Part shown: piece by piece, positions 1 to 10,581 of the stretch
Position numbering within the stretch: position 1 is the stretch's first letter
Layout of the letters: each line of letters opens with the position of its first letter
Assembly (NCBI RefSeq): GCF_008124615.1
Contig: NZ_VNIB01000013.1
Coordinates: 1 to 64,000 of the forward strand
Length of the DNA: 64,000 nt
Reading direction: 5' to 3'
From: Geothermobacter ehrlichii
GTDB lineage: Bacteria > Desulfobacterota > Desulfuromonadia > Desulfuromonadales > Geothermobacteraceae
Translations under genes and position numbers: made by a program
Notes under the pieces: generated by a model
The model's input: the letters and a program-made list of their open reading frames with translations, nothing else
What the model was told of the DNA's origin: nothing
The model's database searches: none

Positions 1-238
1 GTGACCGGTGGTCACGATCAAAGGCGAGAAAGGCTAAATCTCTCGCGCGGGAGTCGTTTTTTCAATTGACCGGTGTCTTTTTAATGGGTGACCCCTATTT
101 TGCAAACACAAAATCAAGAGGACGGAAAATATAGGCGTACTTCTCGAAAAACGAAATCTGAAACGTCGGTGGTTAACACAAGCTCGCGTCGCCACCTCTT
201 ATCATGTACCGTTAGCTTACAAATAATGAGAGAAGCAA
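1..238. other. Left-edge non-coding stretch
   Basis: No convincing gene is visible. The window opens with a perfect inverted repeat, GTGACC-GGT-GGTCAC at 1-15, and the sequence becomes AT-rich from about 60 onward, unlike the GC-rich DNA after 560. It leads into the small AT-rich gene at 239. A boundary of horizontally acquired DNA is possible, but no integrase, recognisable attachment site or convincing integron attC site is visible. Confidence 0.5.
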
Positions 239-535
239 ATGGAACTGATTGACAAAATACTAGAACTAGAAATTGAAGAATCTAAAAAAAAGGAACTATT
301 GAAAATCGCACAAAACTACGAGAAAAAATCTGGTTTTTTCGCTGGAATTTTAGCATTAATTCTATTAGGAATAATAGCAGCAGGAGGCTTCTGGTTCGCT
401 AAATTTCACCAGTTTTCATATACTTTAAAACCCTTGGAATCGGAAATAGTCCTGGCAGAAAAGACATGGTGGGGACTTTTTGAGCACGAGCAAATTTTCA
501 CCTGTAATGGAGACAAAATAATCCAGAAAAAGTAG
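239..535 (+). CDS. Small hypothetical single-pass membrane protein
   Basis: The gene encodes 98 residues that I do not recognise. Residues 1-30 are a charged, helix-prone Glu/Lys-rich segment (LEIEESKKKELLK). A strong hydrophobic helix follows at about 33-54 (FFAGILALILLGIIAAGGFW), then a short soluble tail ending in KKIIQKK-like basic residues (actual end KIIQKK). That suggests a single-pass inner-membrane protein. Codon use is strikingly AT-rich compared with the ribosomal genes 200 bp downstream, which hints at recent transfer. There is an AGAGAAG-type ribosome-binding sequence just before the ATG. No function can be assigned. Confidence 0.55.
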   Translation: MELIDKILELEIEESKKKELLKIAQNYEKKSGFFAGILALILLGIIAAGGFWFAKFHQFSYTLKPLESEIVLAEKTWWGLFEHEQIFTCNGDKIIQKK

Positions 536-647
536 CAAACCACATGGGTCGAGCGAAAAAAACTGACCCAGCCTGAAGGCGGGTAGTTGCCACCGGCCCC
601 CCGCTTTCAGGCCCCGCCCACCCCCTCCCCGAATCCCGGATTTTCTC

Positions 648-677
648 TTGACAGCCCCCCGGCAGGGGCAATATAGT
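648..677 (+). promoter_or_regulatory. Sigma-70 promoter of rplU-rpmA
   Basis: A consensus -35 box TTGACA (648-653) is followed after 18 bp by TATAGT (672-677). Transcription would start near 684, leaving a leader of about 48 nt before the rplU ATG at 732. It is the best match to a housekeeping promoter in the window and fits a highly expressed ribosomal-protein operon. Confidence 0.75.
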
Positions 678-731
678 GCGTTGTTCCGGGTGAATACCGG
701 ACCAGACCCAGACGAGAGCGAGGTGAGTTGG

Positions 732-1040
732 ATGTACGCGGTGATCAAGACCGGAGGCAAGCAATACAAAGTTTCCGAAGGCGACCTGCTGAAGGTCGAA
801 AAACTGGAAGGCGCGGTGGGTGACACCATCGAGCTGAGTGAAGTCCTCATGGTCGGCGGAGAAGAGGTCAAGATCGGAACACCTCTATTGCCTGGCGCGA
901 AAGTGAAGGCGCAAATCGTCGAACAGGGCAAGGGCAAGAAGATCCTTGTCTTCAAGTCGAAGCGGCGCAAGAACTATCGCAAGAAGTACGGGCACCGCCA
1001 ACCCATCACACGCCTGAAAATCACGGGCATCGAAGCTTAA
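732..1040 (+). CDS. rplU: 50S ribosomal protein L21
   Basis: The gene encodes 102 residues, the usual L21 length. It begins [14 protein letters not shown], the diagnostic L21 N-terminus, and the C-terminal [15 protein letters not shown] block is the rRNA-binding signature. A longer reading frame runs upstream to 648, but the start at 732 is chosen because homology starts there and a GAGGTGAG ribosome-binding site lies just before it. L21 binds 23S rRNA in the large subunit. It is followed 12 bp later by rpmA, the conserved partner gene. Confidence 0.97.
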   Translation: MYAVIKTGGKQYKVSEGDLLKVEKLEGAVGDTIELSEVLMVGGEEVKIGTPLLPGAKVKAQIVEQGKGKKILVFKSKRRKNYRKKYGHRQPITRLKITGIEA

Positions 1041-1052
1041 GGAGAAAAACCC

Positions 1053-1307
1053 ATGGCACACAAAAAAGCGGGTGGCAGCTCCAAAAACGGTCGCGACAGC
1101 ATTGGCAAGCGCCTCGGTGTCAAGCGCTTCGGTGGCCAGAAGGTCAGCGCCGGCTCGATTCTTGTGCGTCAGCGCGGCACCACCATCCATCCCGGCAACA
1201 ACGTCGGCTGCGGCAAGGACTACACCCTGTACGCCCTGGTCGATGGCGTGGTGAAATTCGAGCGCTACGGCAAGACCCGCAAGAAGGTCAGCGTCTACGC
1301 CGACTGA
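1053..1307 (+). CDS. rpmA: 50S ribosomal protein L27
   Basis: The gene encodes 84 residues, full length for L27. It starts [16 protein letters not shown], the N-terminal tail that reaches toward the peptidyl-transferase centre, and contains the conserved [10 protein letters not shown] motif. It is preceded by AAGGAG and forms an operon with rplU. A strong hairpin terminator lies about 20 bp after the stop codon. The absence of extra residues before the MAHKK motif means no cleavable N-terminal extension of the Firmicutes type. Confidence 0.97.
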   Translation: MAHKKAGGSSKNGRDSIGKRLGVKRFGGQKVSAGSILVRQRGTTIHPGNNVGCGKDYTLYALVDGVVKFERYGKTRKKVSVYAD

Positions 1308-1329
1308 GTTGCACCCATGACAGCAGACA

Positions 1330-1368
1330 CCAAAAGCCCGAGGTTCGTCGAACTTCGGGCTTTTGGTT
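1330..1368 (+). terminator. Rho-independent terminator after rpmA
   Basis: A 16-bp stem (CAAAAGCCCGAGGTTC pairing with GAACTTCGGGCTTTTG, one G-U pair) has a 3-nt loop and is followed by TTTA. It separates the ribosomal operon from obgE. Confidence 0.85.
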
Positions 1369-1383
1369 TAAAAAGGCAGGCAC

Positions 1384-2474
<1,091 letters not shown>

Positions 2475-2532
2475 CAACGGGCGGCCACCGCAAGTAGAGT
2501 TTGTTTTTCCATAAAAACCGGACAGTTAGAAT

Positions 2533-3679
2533 ATGCGCAAAGACATTCTCGCATCCGTCCGCCGCCTGGTCATCAAGATCGGAAGCGGCGTCATCTCCAC
2601 CGACCAGGGGCTGGACGCGGCCCGCATCGCGGCCATCTGCGAGGATGTCGACACCCTGCTGCGCCGGGGATACGAAATCATCCTGGTTTCCTCCGGCGCC
2701 GTCGCCGCCGGCAAAAAGGAGCTGGGCATCGACGGCCGGCCGCCGAGCATCCCGCTGCGCCAGGCGGCAGCCGCCATCGGCCAGAGCCGGCTGATGCGCG
2801 CCTACAAGGAGCAGTTGCGGCCGCGCGGACATCTGGTGGCCCAGGTTCTGCTCACCCGCGATGACCTGAACAACCGGCGACGCTACCTCAACGCCCGCAA
2901 CACCCTGATGACCCTGCTGGAACATCGGGTGATCCCGATCATCAACGAAAACGACACCGTCGTCGTCGAGGAGCTGCGCTTCGGCGACAACGACAATCTC
3001 TCGGCAATGACCGCCAACCTGGTCGAGGCCAACCTGCTGGTCATCCTCTCGGACGTCGACGGCCTGTACGACCGCGATCCGGGCAGGCATCCGGACGCCC
3101 GCCTGCTGCACGAGGTCGAGAGGATCACTCCCGAGATCGAGGCAATGGCCGGCGAATCAGCCTCGAAACTGGGAACCGGCGGCATGGTCACCAAACTGAA
3201 GGCGGCACAGCGGGCCAGCCTCTGCGGCGCGGCGACCGTCATTCTCAACGGCAAAAAAACGGGACAGCTCCTGCGCCTGTTCGCCGGCGAGCCGGTCGGC
3301 ACCCTTTTCCGGCCGGCCCCCGGAAAGATGGCCGCCCGCAAGCACTGGATCGCCTTCACCAAGAAACCGCAGGGGAGCCTGCGCCTCGACGAGGGCGCCG
3401 CCCGGGCGCTGACCGCCCAGGGCAAGAGCCTGCTGCCGACCGGCATCATCGGCATGGAAGGGCGCTTCGAGCGCGGCGACGCCGTCCGTATCTGCGACCG
3501 GCAGGGCCGGGAGCTGGCGCGCGGCATCGTCAACTACGCCCACGACGAGCTGGCCCGTATCATGGGCCGCAAGACTTTCGATATCGAGGCCGTTCTCGGC
3601 TACAAATATGGAGATGAAATCGTGCACCGGGACGACCTGGTCCTCGACCGGGACCGTACCCGCGCCATGGAGGAGAGCG

Positions 3680-3693
<14 letters not shown>
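2533..3693 (+). CDS. proB: Glutamate 5-kinase
   Basis: The gene encodes 386 residues catalysing ATP-dependent phosphorylation of glutamate, the first step of proline synthesis. The amino-acid kinase domain occupies about 1-265 ([10 protein letters not shown] nucleotide loop; [32 protein letters not shown]). A PUA domain follows at about 280-370, giving the long two-domain ProB form. It lies 58 bp after obgE and its 3' end overlaps the start of proA by 14 bp, so the two enzymes are translationally coupled. Confidence 0.96.
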
Positions 3694-4936
<1,243 letters not shown>

Positions 4937-4946
4937 CGGAGGCGCG

Positions 4947-5591
4947 ATGAAGACCGGCATCCTCGGCGGCACCTTCAATCCCATCCATCTGGCCCATCTG
5001 CGGATCGCCGAGGAGGTGCGGGAAGCCTGCGGCCTGGACCGGGTCCTCTTTCTCGTCGCGGACACGCCGCCGCACAAGCGGATCGCGGCCAGGGTCCCCT
5101 TCGCCACCCGCCTCGCCATGGTCGAGGTGGCGATCGCCGATCACCCGGCCTTCGCCGCCTGCGCCATCGAGCGTGAGCACCCCGGCCCCAACTACACGGT
5201 CGACACCCTGCAACGGCTGCACGAGCTCTACCCGCAGGACGAGTTCTACTTCATCATCGGTTTCGATTCCTTCCGCGACCTTCCGTCCTGGAAGGATTAC
5301 GCCCGGATTCCCGAACTGACCAACCTGGTGGTCGCCCATCGCCCCGGCGCCGAGGCGACCGAGCCCATGCAGCTGCTGCCCGTTGCAGTGCAAAAACAGT
5401 TCTGTTATAGTTGCTCACCCGAAAAATGGCGCCATCGGAGCGGAAACTGGCTGATTTTTCTCCAGGAAACCCGCCTCGACATTTCGTCGACCGCGATCCG
5501 GCGGCTGGTGGCCGAACGACGTTCCATCCGCTACCTGGTCCCCGATCCGGTCGTCGACCTGATCGAGAGGGAACAGCTCTATCGGATTTGA
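4947..5591 (+). CDS. nadD: Nicotinate-nucleotide adenylyltransferase
   Basis: The gene encodes 214 residues that transfer AMP to nicotinate mononucleotide in NAD synthesis. The nucleotidyltransferase signature is GGTFNPIHLAHL at 7-18, and the second signature, ISSTAIRRL, is near residue 180. The gene sits in the conserved proA-nadD-rsfS-rlmH order and overlaps the region where rsfS translation starts. Confidence 0.95.
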   Translation: MKTGILGGTFNPIHLAHLRIAEEVREACGLDRVLFLVADTPPHKRIAARVPFATRLAMVEVAIADHPAFAACAIEREHPGPNYTVDTLQRLHELYPQDEFYFIIGFDSFRDLPSWKDYARIPELTNLVVAHRPGAEATEPMQLLPVAVQKQFCYSCSPEKWRHRSGNWLIFLQETRLDISSTAIRRLVAERRSIRYLVPDPVVDLIEREQLYRI

Positions 5592-5605
5592 GAAAGGACT
5601 GGCAT

Positions 5606-5968
5606 TTGCAACCGAAAGATCGGGCCCTGCTGTGCGCCGGCCTGGCGCTCGACAAGAAAGCACTCGACCTGAAGATTCTCGAAGTCGCCGGCATCTCCTC
5701 CCTGACCGACTACCTCGTCATCGCCTCCGGCACCTCCGACCGGCACGTCCAGGCGGTGGCGGAGAACATCCGTCTGGAAATGAAACACCGGCACCAGTGC
5801 AGCCCGCTGGCGGTGGAAGGCATGGACGAGGGCCGCTGGGTCCTCATCGACTACGGCGACGTCATGGTGCACGTCTTTCAGCCCCAGGTGCGTGAATTCT
5901 ACGACCTGGAGGGGCTGTGGAGCGAGGCGAGTGAAATCCCGCAGCCGGCAGCGGAGACCGTCGGGTGA
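5606..5968 (+). CDS. rsfS: Ribosomal silencing factor RsfS
   Basis: The gene encodes 120 residues if translation starts at TTG 5606, chosen because an AAAGGA ribosome-binding site lies about 8 nt upstream and the product then begins MQPKDRALLCAGLALDKK. TTG 5588, overlapping the nadD stop codon, is the alternative. RsfS binds L14 and blocks subunit joining under starvation. The core motif TDYLVIASGTSDRHVQA and the closing WVLIDYGDVMVHVFQ are both present. A 4-bp overlap couples it to rlmH. Confidence 0.92.
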   Translation: MQPKDRALLCAGLALDKKALDLKILEVAGISSLTDYLVIASGTSDRHVQAVAENIRLEMKHRHQCSPLAVEGMDEGRWVLIDYGDVMVHVFQPQVREFYDLEGLWSEASEIPQPAAETVG

Positions 5969-6438
5969 AGATCCGCCTGATCTGCGTCGGCAGGCTTTCT
6001 TTGTCCTTCATCAGGGACGGCGCCGCCGAATACCGGAAGCGGCTGCAGCGCTACCTGCCGGTGGAGATCATCGAACTGAAGGAAGAGAAGAGCGGCGGCA
6101 AGACACTGCCCGACACGATCAGAAGCCGCGAAGGGCGGGCGATTCTCGACCAGGTCCGCCGGCCGGGCAGACTGTGGGCGCTGGACGAGAAGGGACAACA
6201 GACCGACTCGGCGGGGTTGGCCCGCCTGATCGAGCAGGAGATGACCGCCGGCAGCCGCTACCTGAACGTCGTCATCGGCGGCGCCTGGGGTCTGAGTGCG
6301 GAGGTCACCGGCAGCGCCGACAGGGTTCTCTCCCTCTCCCGGCTGACCTTCACCCACCAGATGGCACGGCTGATCGCCCTCGAACAGCTCTACCGGGGGC
6401 TGACCATTATCCGCAACGAACCTTACCATAACGCCTGA
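5965..6438 (+). CDS. rlmH: 23S rRNA (pseudouridine1915-N3)-methyltransferase
   Basis: The gene encodes 157 residues, normal for this SPOUT-class enzyme that methylates pseudouridine 1915 on assembled ribosomes. It starts with GTG inside the rsfS stop region (GTGA overlap). Motifs: KIRLICVGRL at the N-terminus, VVIGGAWGL (SAM-binding knot loop) and LTFTHQMARLIALEQLYRG with the conserved C-terminal YHN. Confidence 0.94.
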   Translation: MKIRLICVGRLSLSFIRDGAAEYRKRLQRYLPVEIIELKEEKSGGKTLPDTIRSREGRAILDQVRRPGRLWALDEKGQQTDSAGLARLIEQEMTAGSRYLNVVIGGAWGLSAEVTGSADRVLSLSRLTFTHQMARLIALEQLYRGLTIIRNEPYHNA

Positions 6439-6456
6439 AAGGGGGCAGGAGGGGTC

Positions 6457-6810
6457 ATGAACCAGGAAGAACTCGAAACAGCTCGCAAGACCCTTCTGGA
6501 GATGCGCCGGCAGGTTCTCCAGGAGACACAGGAATCGCTCAACACTTACCGCGAACTCGGCCAGGAAAACCTGCCGGACATCAGCGACGTCTCGGCCAAC
6601 GCCGCCAACCGCAACGTCCTGCTCAACCTGAGCGAAAACCTGCGGCAAAAGCTGCGGGACATTGATACCGCCCTGGAAAAGATCGACAACGGCGAATACG
6701 GCATCTGCGCCCGCTGCGAGGAAGAGATCAGCCCCCAGCGCATGAAGGTCCGCCCCTTCTCCCGCTACTGCATCGAGTGCAAGACGGACATCGAAAAATT
6801 CGGCGAATAG
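6457..6810 (+). CDS. DksA/TraR-family zinc-finger protein
   Basis: The gene encodes 117 residues with a long N-terminal coiled coil (about 1-80) and a C-terminal four-cysteine zinc finger (CARC ... CIEC). Such proteins enter the RNA polymerase secondary channel. At the coiled-coil tip the canonical DxxDxA of DksA reads DISDVSA, so the two acidic residues are kept but the spacing to Ala differs. A second family member with a canonical tip is at 47119, so this one is probably the divergent paralogue. It has a strong GGAGGGG ribosome-binding site. Confidence 0.85.
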   Translation: MNQEELETARKTLLEMRRQVLQETQESLNTYRELGQENLPDISDVSANAANRNVLLNLSENLRQKLRDIDTALEKIDNGEYGICARCEEEISPQRMKVRPFSRYCIECKTDIEKFGE

Positions 6811-6854
6811 GTTACAATGAATAGCCAGTGGACTACAGGCCTCGGGAGCACGCC

Positions 6855-8213
6855 ATGACGATTCTCGGATTTCTCTTGCTGATCATCCTCTTTCTCTCCT
6901 TCTTCATCTACTGCAGCTGGCTCAACCCGGAGGACATCACCCTCTACTACTGGCCCGACCACAGCATCACCTTCTCGCCGGCCCTGCTCATCCTCGGCTT
7001 TGTTCTCGTCGGCCTGGTCATCGGCTACGGCGCCCACATCTACAGCCTCATCACCCACCAGCTCAAGCACTGGCGCCGCGATCGCAACGAAAAGAAGGCC
7101 AAGGAAATCGAAACCATCTACCGGGAAGGGGTCAGCCGGCTGCTGTCCGGCGACCTGAAGAAGGCCCGCACCCTGCTGCAAAAGGCCCTGGACCGCGATC
7201 CGAAACGGGTCGACACCCTGATCGCCATGGCCAACCTCGAGCTGCAGGACGGCCAGGGCGAGGCGGCGATCAAGCTGCTCAGCCAGGCCTGGCAGATCGA
7301 CCCGAAAAACCTCGAACCGCTGTTCAAGCTCGCCAGCACCCACGAAGAGATGGGCAACATCGACCAGGCCCGCGCCGCCTACCAGGAAATCCTGGCGCTG
7401 GAGGCCGGCAACCGCAAGGCGCTCCGCTCCCTGCGCAGCCTGGCCATGAAGGAAGGCAACTGGGAAGAGGCCCTCGAGCTGCAGAAGCGGGTGATCAAGG
7501 TCGCCCAGGGCAGCAGCCGGCTGGACGAGGAGAAGAAGCTGCTGTCCCGGCTGCGCTACGAAGTCGCCCGCGGCCGGCTCGAGGCCGGCAAGGCCGACGA
7601 GGCGCTGGGCGCCTTCCAGGAACTGGTCAAGGAGCAGCCCGATTTCGTTCCCGCCCGCGTCTCCCTCGGTGATGCGCAGCTCGCCCTGAACCGCAGCGAC
7701 GAGGCGGTGCAGACCTGGCAGGAAGGCTACAGAAAACTGGGACGCGGCGTCTTCCTCTCCCGGCTCGAGGACCATTTCATGGGCGTCGAGGATCCCGCCA
7801 GCCTGCTGGCCTTCTACCGCGCGGAGGTTGAAAAGCAGCCGGATGACATGATGCTGCGCCTCTTTTTCGGCAAGTTCTGCCTGCGGCTGGAGATGGTCGA
7901 CGAAGCGATCGAACAGCTCCAGACGGTCGAAAACGCCGGCGTCGAATCGAGCCAGCTCAACTTCCTGCTCGGCGAGGCCTATCGGCGCCGCGACCGCCTG
8001 CCGGAGGCGATCGAGGAATACCAGCGCGCCCTCGGCACCAACAAGCACCTGCGGCTCGGCTACGTCTGCGACAATTGCGGCACCCCGTCGGAGGAGTGGC
8101 ACAGCCGCTGCGACAGCTGCAGCACCTGGGGCAGCCTGAGTCTCATCAACCGTCAGCTCTTCCGTGACGCCCGCCCACTGGAAGTGCGGGAGATTCACCA
8201 CGGGGAAAGATAG
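6855..8213 (+). CDS. lapB: LapA-LapB fusion: membrane-anchored TPR protein with rubredoxin-like zinc knuckle
   Basis: The gene encodes 452 residues from ATG 6855, which has GGGAG 8 nt upstream. Residues 1-75 contain two hydrophobic helices around a WLNPEDITLYYWP segment, resembling the LapA/DUF1049 domain. About 80-395 are tetratricopeptide repeats. The last 50 residues hold CDNCG...CDSC, the rubredoxin-type metal knuckle of LapB (YciM). In Escherichia coli, LapA and LapB are separate proteins that control LpxC turnover and lipopolysaccharide synthesis; here they look joined. Role inferred from the family. Confidence 0.8.
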   Translation: MTILGFLLLIILFLSFFIYCSWLNPEDITLYYWPDHSITFSPALLILGFVLVGLVIGYGAHIYSLITHQLKHWRRDRNEKKAKEIETIYREGVSRLLSGDLKKARTLLQKALDRDPKRVDTLIAMANLELQDGQGEAAIKLLSQAWQIDPKNLEPLFKLASTHEEMGNIDQARAAYQEILALEAGNRKALRSLRSLAMKEGNWEEALELQKRVIKVAQGSSRLDEEKKLLSRLRYEVARGRLEAGKADEALGAFQELVKEQPDFVPARVSLGDAQLALNRSDEAVQTWQEGYRKLGRGVFLSRLEDHFMGVEDPASLLAFYRAEVEKQPDDMMLRLFFGKFCLRLEMVDEAIEQLQTVENAGVESSQLNFLLGEAYRRRDRLPEAIEEYQRALGTNKHLRLGYVCDNCGTPSEEWHSRCDSCSTWGSLSLINRQLFRDARPLEVREIHHGER

Positions 8214-8219
8214 CCAGAC

Positions 8220-9773
8220 ATGAAAGACAACCCGCGCAAGCCCCTGGCCCTGATCATCCTCGATGGCTGGGGCCAGGCCGAATGTACCGACACCAACGCC
8301 GTCTGCCAGGCGAAAACCCCGGTGCTCGACCGCCTGTTCAGCCAATATCCCCACACCCTGCTCGGAGCGTCGGGAGAGGACGTCGGTCTTCCCGCCGGCC
8401 AGATGGGCAATTCGGAGGTCGGCCATCTCAACATCGGCGCCGGCCGCATCGTCTACCAGGACCTGACCCGCATCAGCAAGGCCATCGCCGACGGCGACTT
8501 CTTCCGCAACCCGGTTCTTTGCCGGGCGATGGACGCCATCCGCGAAAGCGGCGGCAGGCTGCACCTGTTCGGCCTGCTTTCCGACGGCGGCGTCCATTCC
8601 CACAACAGCCACCTGTACGCCCTAGTGCGCATGGCCCGTGATCACGGGATCGGCGACATCTGCATCCACGCCTTCATGGACGGTCGCGACACGCCGCCCA
8701 AAAGCGGCGCCGGCTACCTGGAACAGCTGGAAGCCGAACTGCAGCGGCTCGGCACCGGCCGGATAGCCACAGTGATCGGCCGCTACTTCGCCATGGACCG
8801 GGACAACCGCTGGGACCGCATCGAAAAGGCCTGGCGCGCCCTGACCCGGGGCGAGGGCGAAGCGGCCACCGACAGCGCGCAGGCGATCGCAAGCGCCTAC
8901 GCCGCCGGTCAGACCGACGAATTCGTCGAGCCGCGCGTCATTCAGGCCGACGGCCTCGCCGTCGGCCCGGTCCGCTCCGGCGACGGCGTCATCTTTTTCA
9001 ACTTTCGCGCCGACCGCGCCCGCGAACTGACCCGCGTTTTCAACGAACGTGAATTCTCCGGTTTCGACCGCGGCGAGGTGCCCGACCTGGCCGCCTGGGT
9101 CTGCCTGACCGAGTACGACGAGACCTTCGGCCTGCCCATTGCCTTTCCGCCGGAGAGCTACGCCGACATTCTCGGCGAGGTGCTGGCCCGGGCCGGCAAG
9201 ACCCAGCTGCGCATCGCCGAGACCGAAAAGTACGCTCACGTCACCTTCTTTTTCAACGGCGGCGGCGAGGAGCCCTTCCCCGGCGAAAAGCGGATTCTGA
9301 TCCCTTCGCCCCAGGAAGTGGCGACCTACGACCAGAAACCGGAAATGAGCGCCCGCGAAGTGACAAACACCGTGATCCGGGAGATCGAAAGCGGCGCCCA
9401 CGACGTCATCGTGCTCAACTTCGCCAATCCCGACATGGTCGGCCACACCGGGGTCATGGAAGCCGCCGTCAGGGCGATGGAAACCGTGGACGACTGCCTG
9501 GGGAAGGTGGTCGAGGCGGTGCTGGCCGCCGGCGGCGAGCTGCTGATCACCGCCGACCATGGCAACTGCGAAAAGATGGTCGACGAACAGGGACGGCCGC
9601 ACACGGCGCATACCGACAACCCGGTGGCCCTGCTGCTGGTCAGTGACAGATTGCGGCAGGCCCGGCTCAAAAACGGCATCCTGGCCGATATCGCGCCGAC
9701 CATGCTCGACCTGCTCGGACTGGAAAAACCGGCGGCCATGAGCGGACAGAGCCTGCTGCAAAAAACGCCCTGA
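8220..9773 (+). CDS. gpmI: 2,3-bisphosphoglycerate-independent phosphoglycerate mutase
   Basis: The gene encodes 517 residues of the manganese-dependent glycolytic mutase. The alkaline-phosphatase-like metal site is visible: LIILDGWG near the N-terminus, [14 protein letters not shown] with the phospho-accepting serine near residue 63, [11 protein letters not shown], and the late metal motifs [12 protein letters not shown] and TADHGNCE and AHT. The gene begins 7 bp after lapB and precedes comF. Confidence 0.96.
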   Translation: MKDNPRKPLALIILDGWGQAECTDTNAVCQAKTPVLDRLFSQYPHTLLGASGEDVGLPAGQMGNSEVGHLNIGAGRIVYQDLTRISKAIADGDFFRNPVLCRAMDAIRESGGRLHLFGLLSDGGVHSHNSHLYALVRMARDHGIGDICIHAFMDGRDTPPKSGAGYLEQLEAELQRLGTGRIATVIGRYFAMDRDNRWDRIEKAWRALTRGEGEAATDSAQAIASAYAAGQTDEFVEPRVIQADGLAVGPVRSGDGVIFFNFRADRARELTRVFNEREFSGFDRGEVPDLAAWVCLTEYDETFGLPIAFPPESYADILGEVLARAGKTQLRIAETEKYAHVTFFFNGGGEEPFPGEKRILIPSPQEVATYDQKPEMSAREVTNTVIREIESGAHDVIVLNFANPDMVGHTGVMEAAVRAMETVDDCLGKVVEAVLAAGGELLITADHGNCEKMVDEQGRPHTAHTDNPVALLLVSDRLRQARLKNGILADIAPTMLDLLGLEKPAAMSGQSLLQKTP

Positions 9774-9801
9774 CGGCGGGCGGCGCCAAACCGGAGGGGA
9801 G

Positions 9802-10581
9802 ATGAGATTTCACGGCCGGGACATCTGGAAAGAACTGTGTCATGCCGGCCGCCTGTTGCTGCCGCCGGTCTGTCCCGCCTGCGCCGGCCCGCTTGCCGGC
9901 GAGCAGACGTTCTGCGCCTCGTGCCTGACGGCGATCACGCCGCTGCCCAAAGCCCGCTGTCCCGTCTGCGCCCTTCCCTACCCTGCGACAGACGACATGC
10001 CCCACCTGTGCGGCGACTGCGCAAAACGGCGACCTCCCTTCGCCATCGTCCATGCCGCCGGACTCTACCAGGGGTTGTTGCGGGAACTGATTCACCGGCT
10101 CAAATATCACGCTGTTCCGTTGCTCGACCGTCCTCTGGCACGCCTTTTGGCACAGGCGCTGAGCCAGAACGGTGCCGGTTCCCCAGACCTCGTGCTCCCC
10201 GTCCCCCTGCACTACGAGCGGCTGAAAAAACGGACATTCAACCAGGCCCAGCTCATCGCCAGAGAACTGGCGCGAATTCTGCAAAGTTCCTTTTCCGACC
10301 GACTTCTCGTACGCCTAAGGCCGACGCCCCCGCAACAGAATCTGTCCGCAGAGCAGCGCCGCCGAAACCTGCGCGGCGCCTTCGGTGTCCAGGACCGCCT
10401 CGGCGGCCGACGGGTCCTGCTGGTCGACGATGTCATGACCACGGGAGCCACAGCCAGAACCTGCACCGAGGCACTGCTCGCCGCCGGCGCCGCCGAGGTC
10501 GAAATCGCCGTGGCGGGCCGGGCCGCCCGTTTCCTGCAGCCCGAATTCGTTCAGGCCGCATCCGTCCAAGTGAAGTCATGA
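9802..10581 (+). CDS. comF: ComF-family phosphoribosyltransferase-like protein
   Basis: The gene encodes 259 residues. The N-terminal zinc-binding part has the CPACAGP and CASC pairs plus CPVC and CGDC. The C-terminal type I phosphoribosyltransferase fold carries the PRPP loop VLLVDDVMTTGAT near residue 210. ComF is required for DNA uptake in some bacteria; in most it is of unknown biochemical activity. A GGAGGGGAG ribosome-binding site precedes the ATG. The stop codon overlaps the next gene (ATGA). Confidence 0.9.
   Translation: MRFHGRDIWKELCHAGRLLLPPVCPACAGPLAGEQTFCASCLTAITPLPKARCPVCALPYPATDDMPHLCGDCAKRRPPFAIVHAAGLYQGLLRELIHRLKYHAVPLLDRPLARLLAQALSQNGAGSPDLVLPVPLHYERLKKRTFNQAQLIARELARILQSSFSDRLLVRLRPTPPQQNLSAEQRRRNLRGAFGVQDRLGGRRVLLVDDVMTTGATARTCTEALLAAGAAEVEIAVAGRAARFLQPEFVQAASVQVKS

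Noticed and set aside
120-238. Possible integron attC site before the small membrane gene
   Set aside because: GTTAACA and GTTAGCT resemble core sites, but the second breaks the GTTRRRY pattern and no folded attC structure or second cassette is visible.
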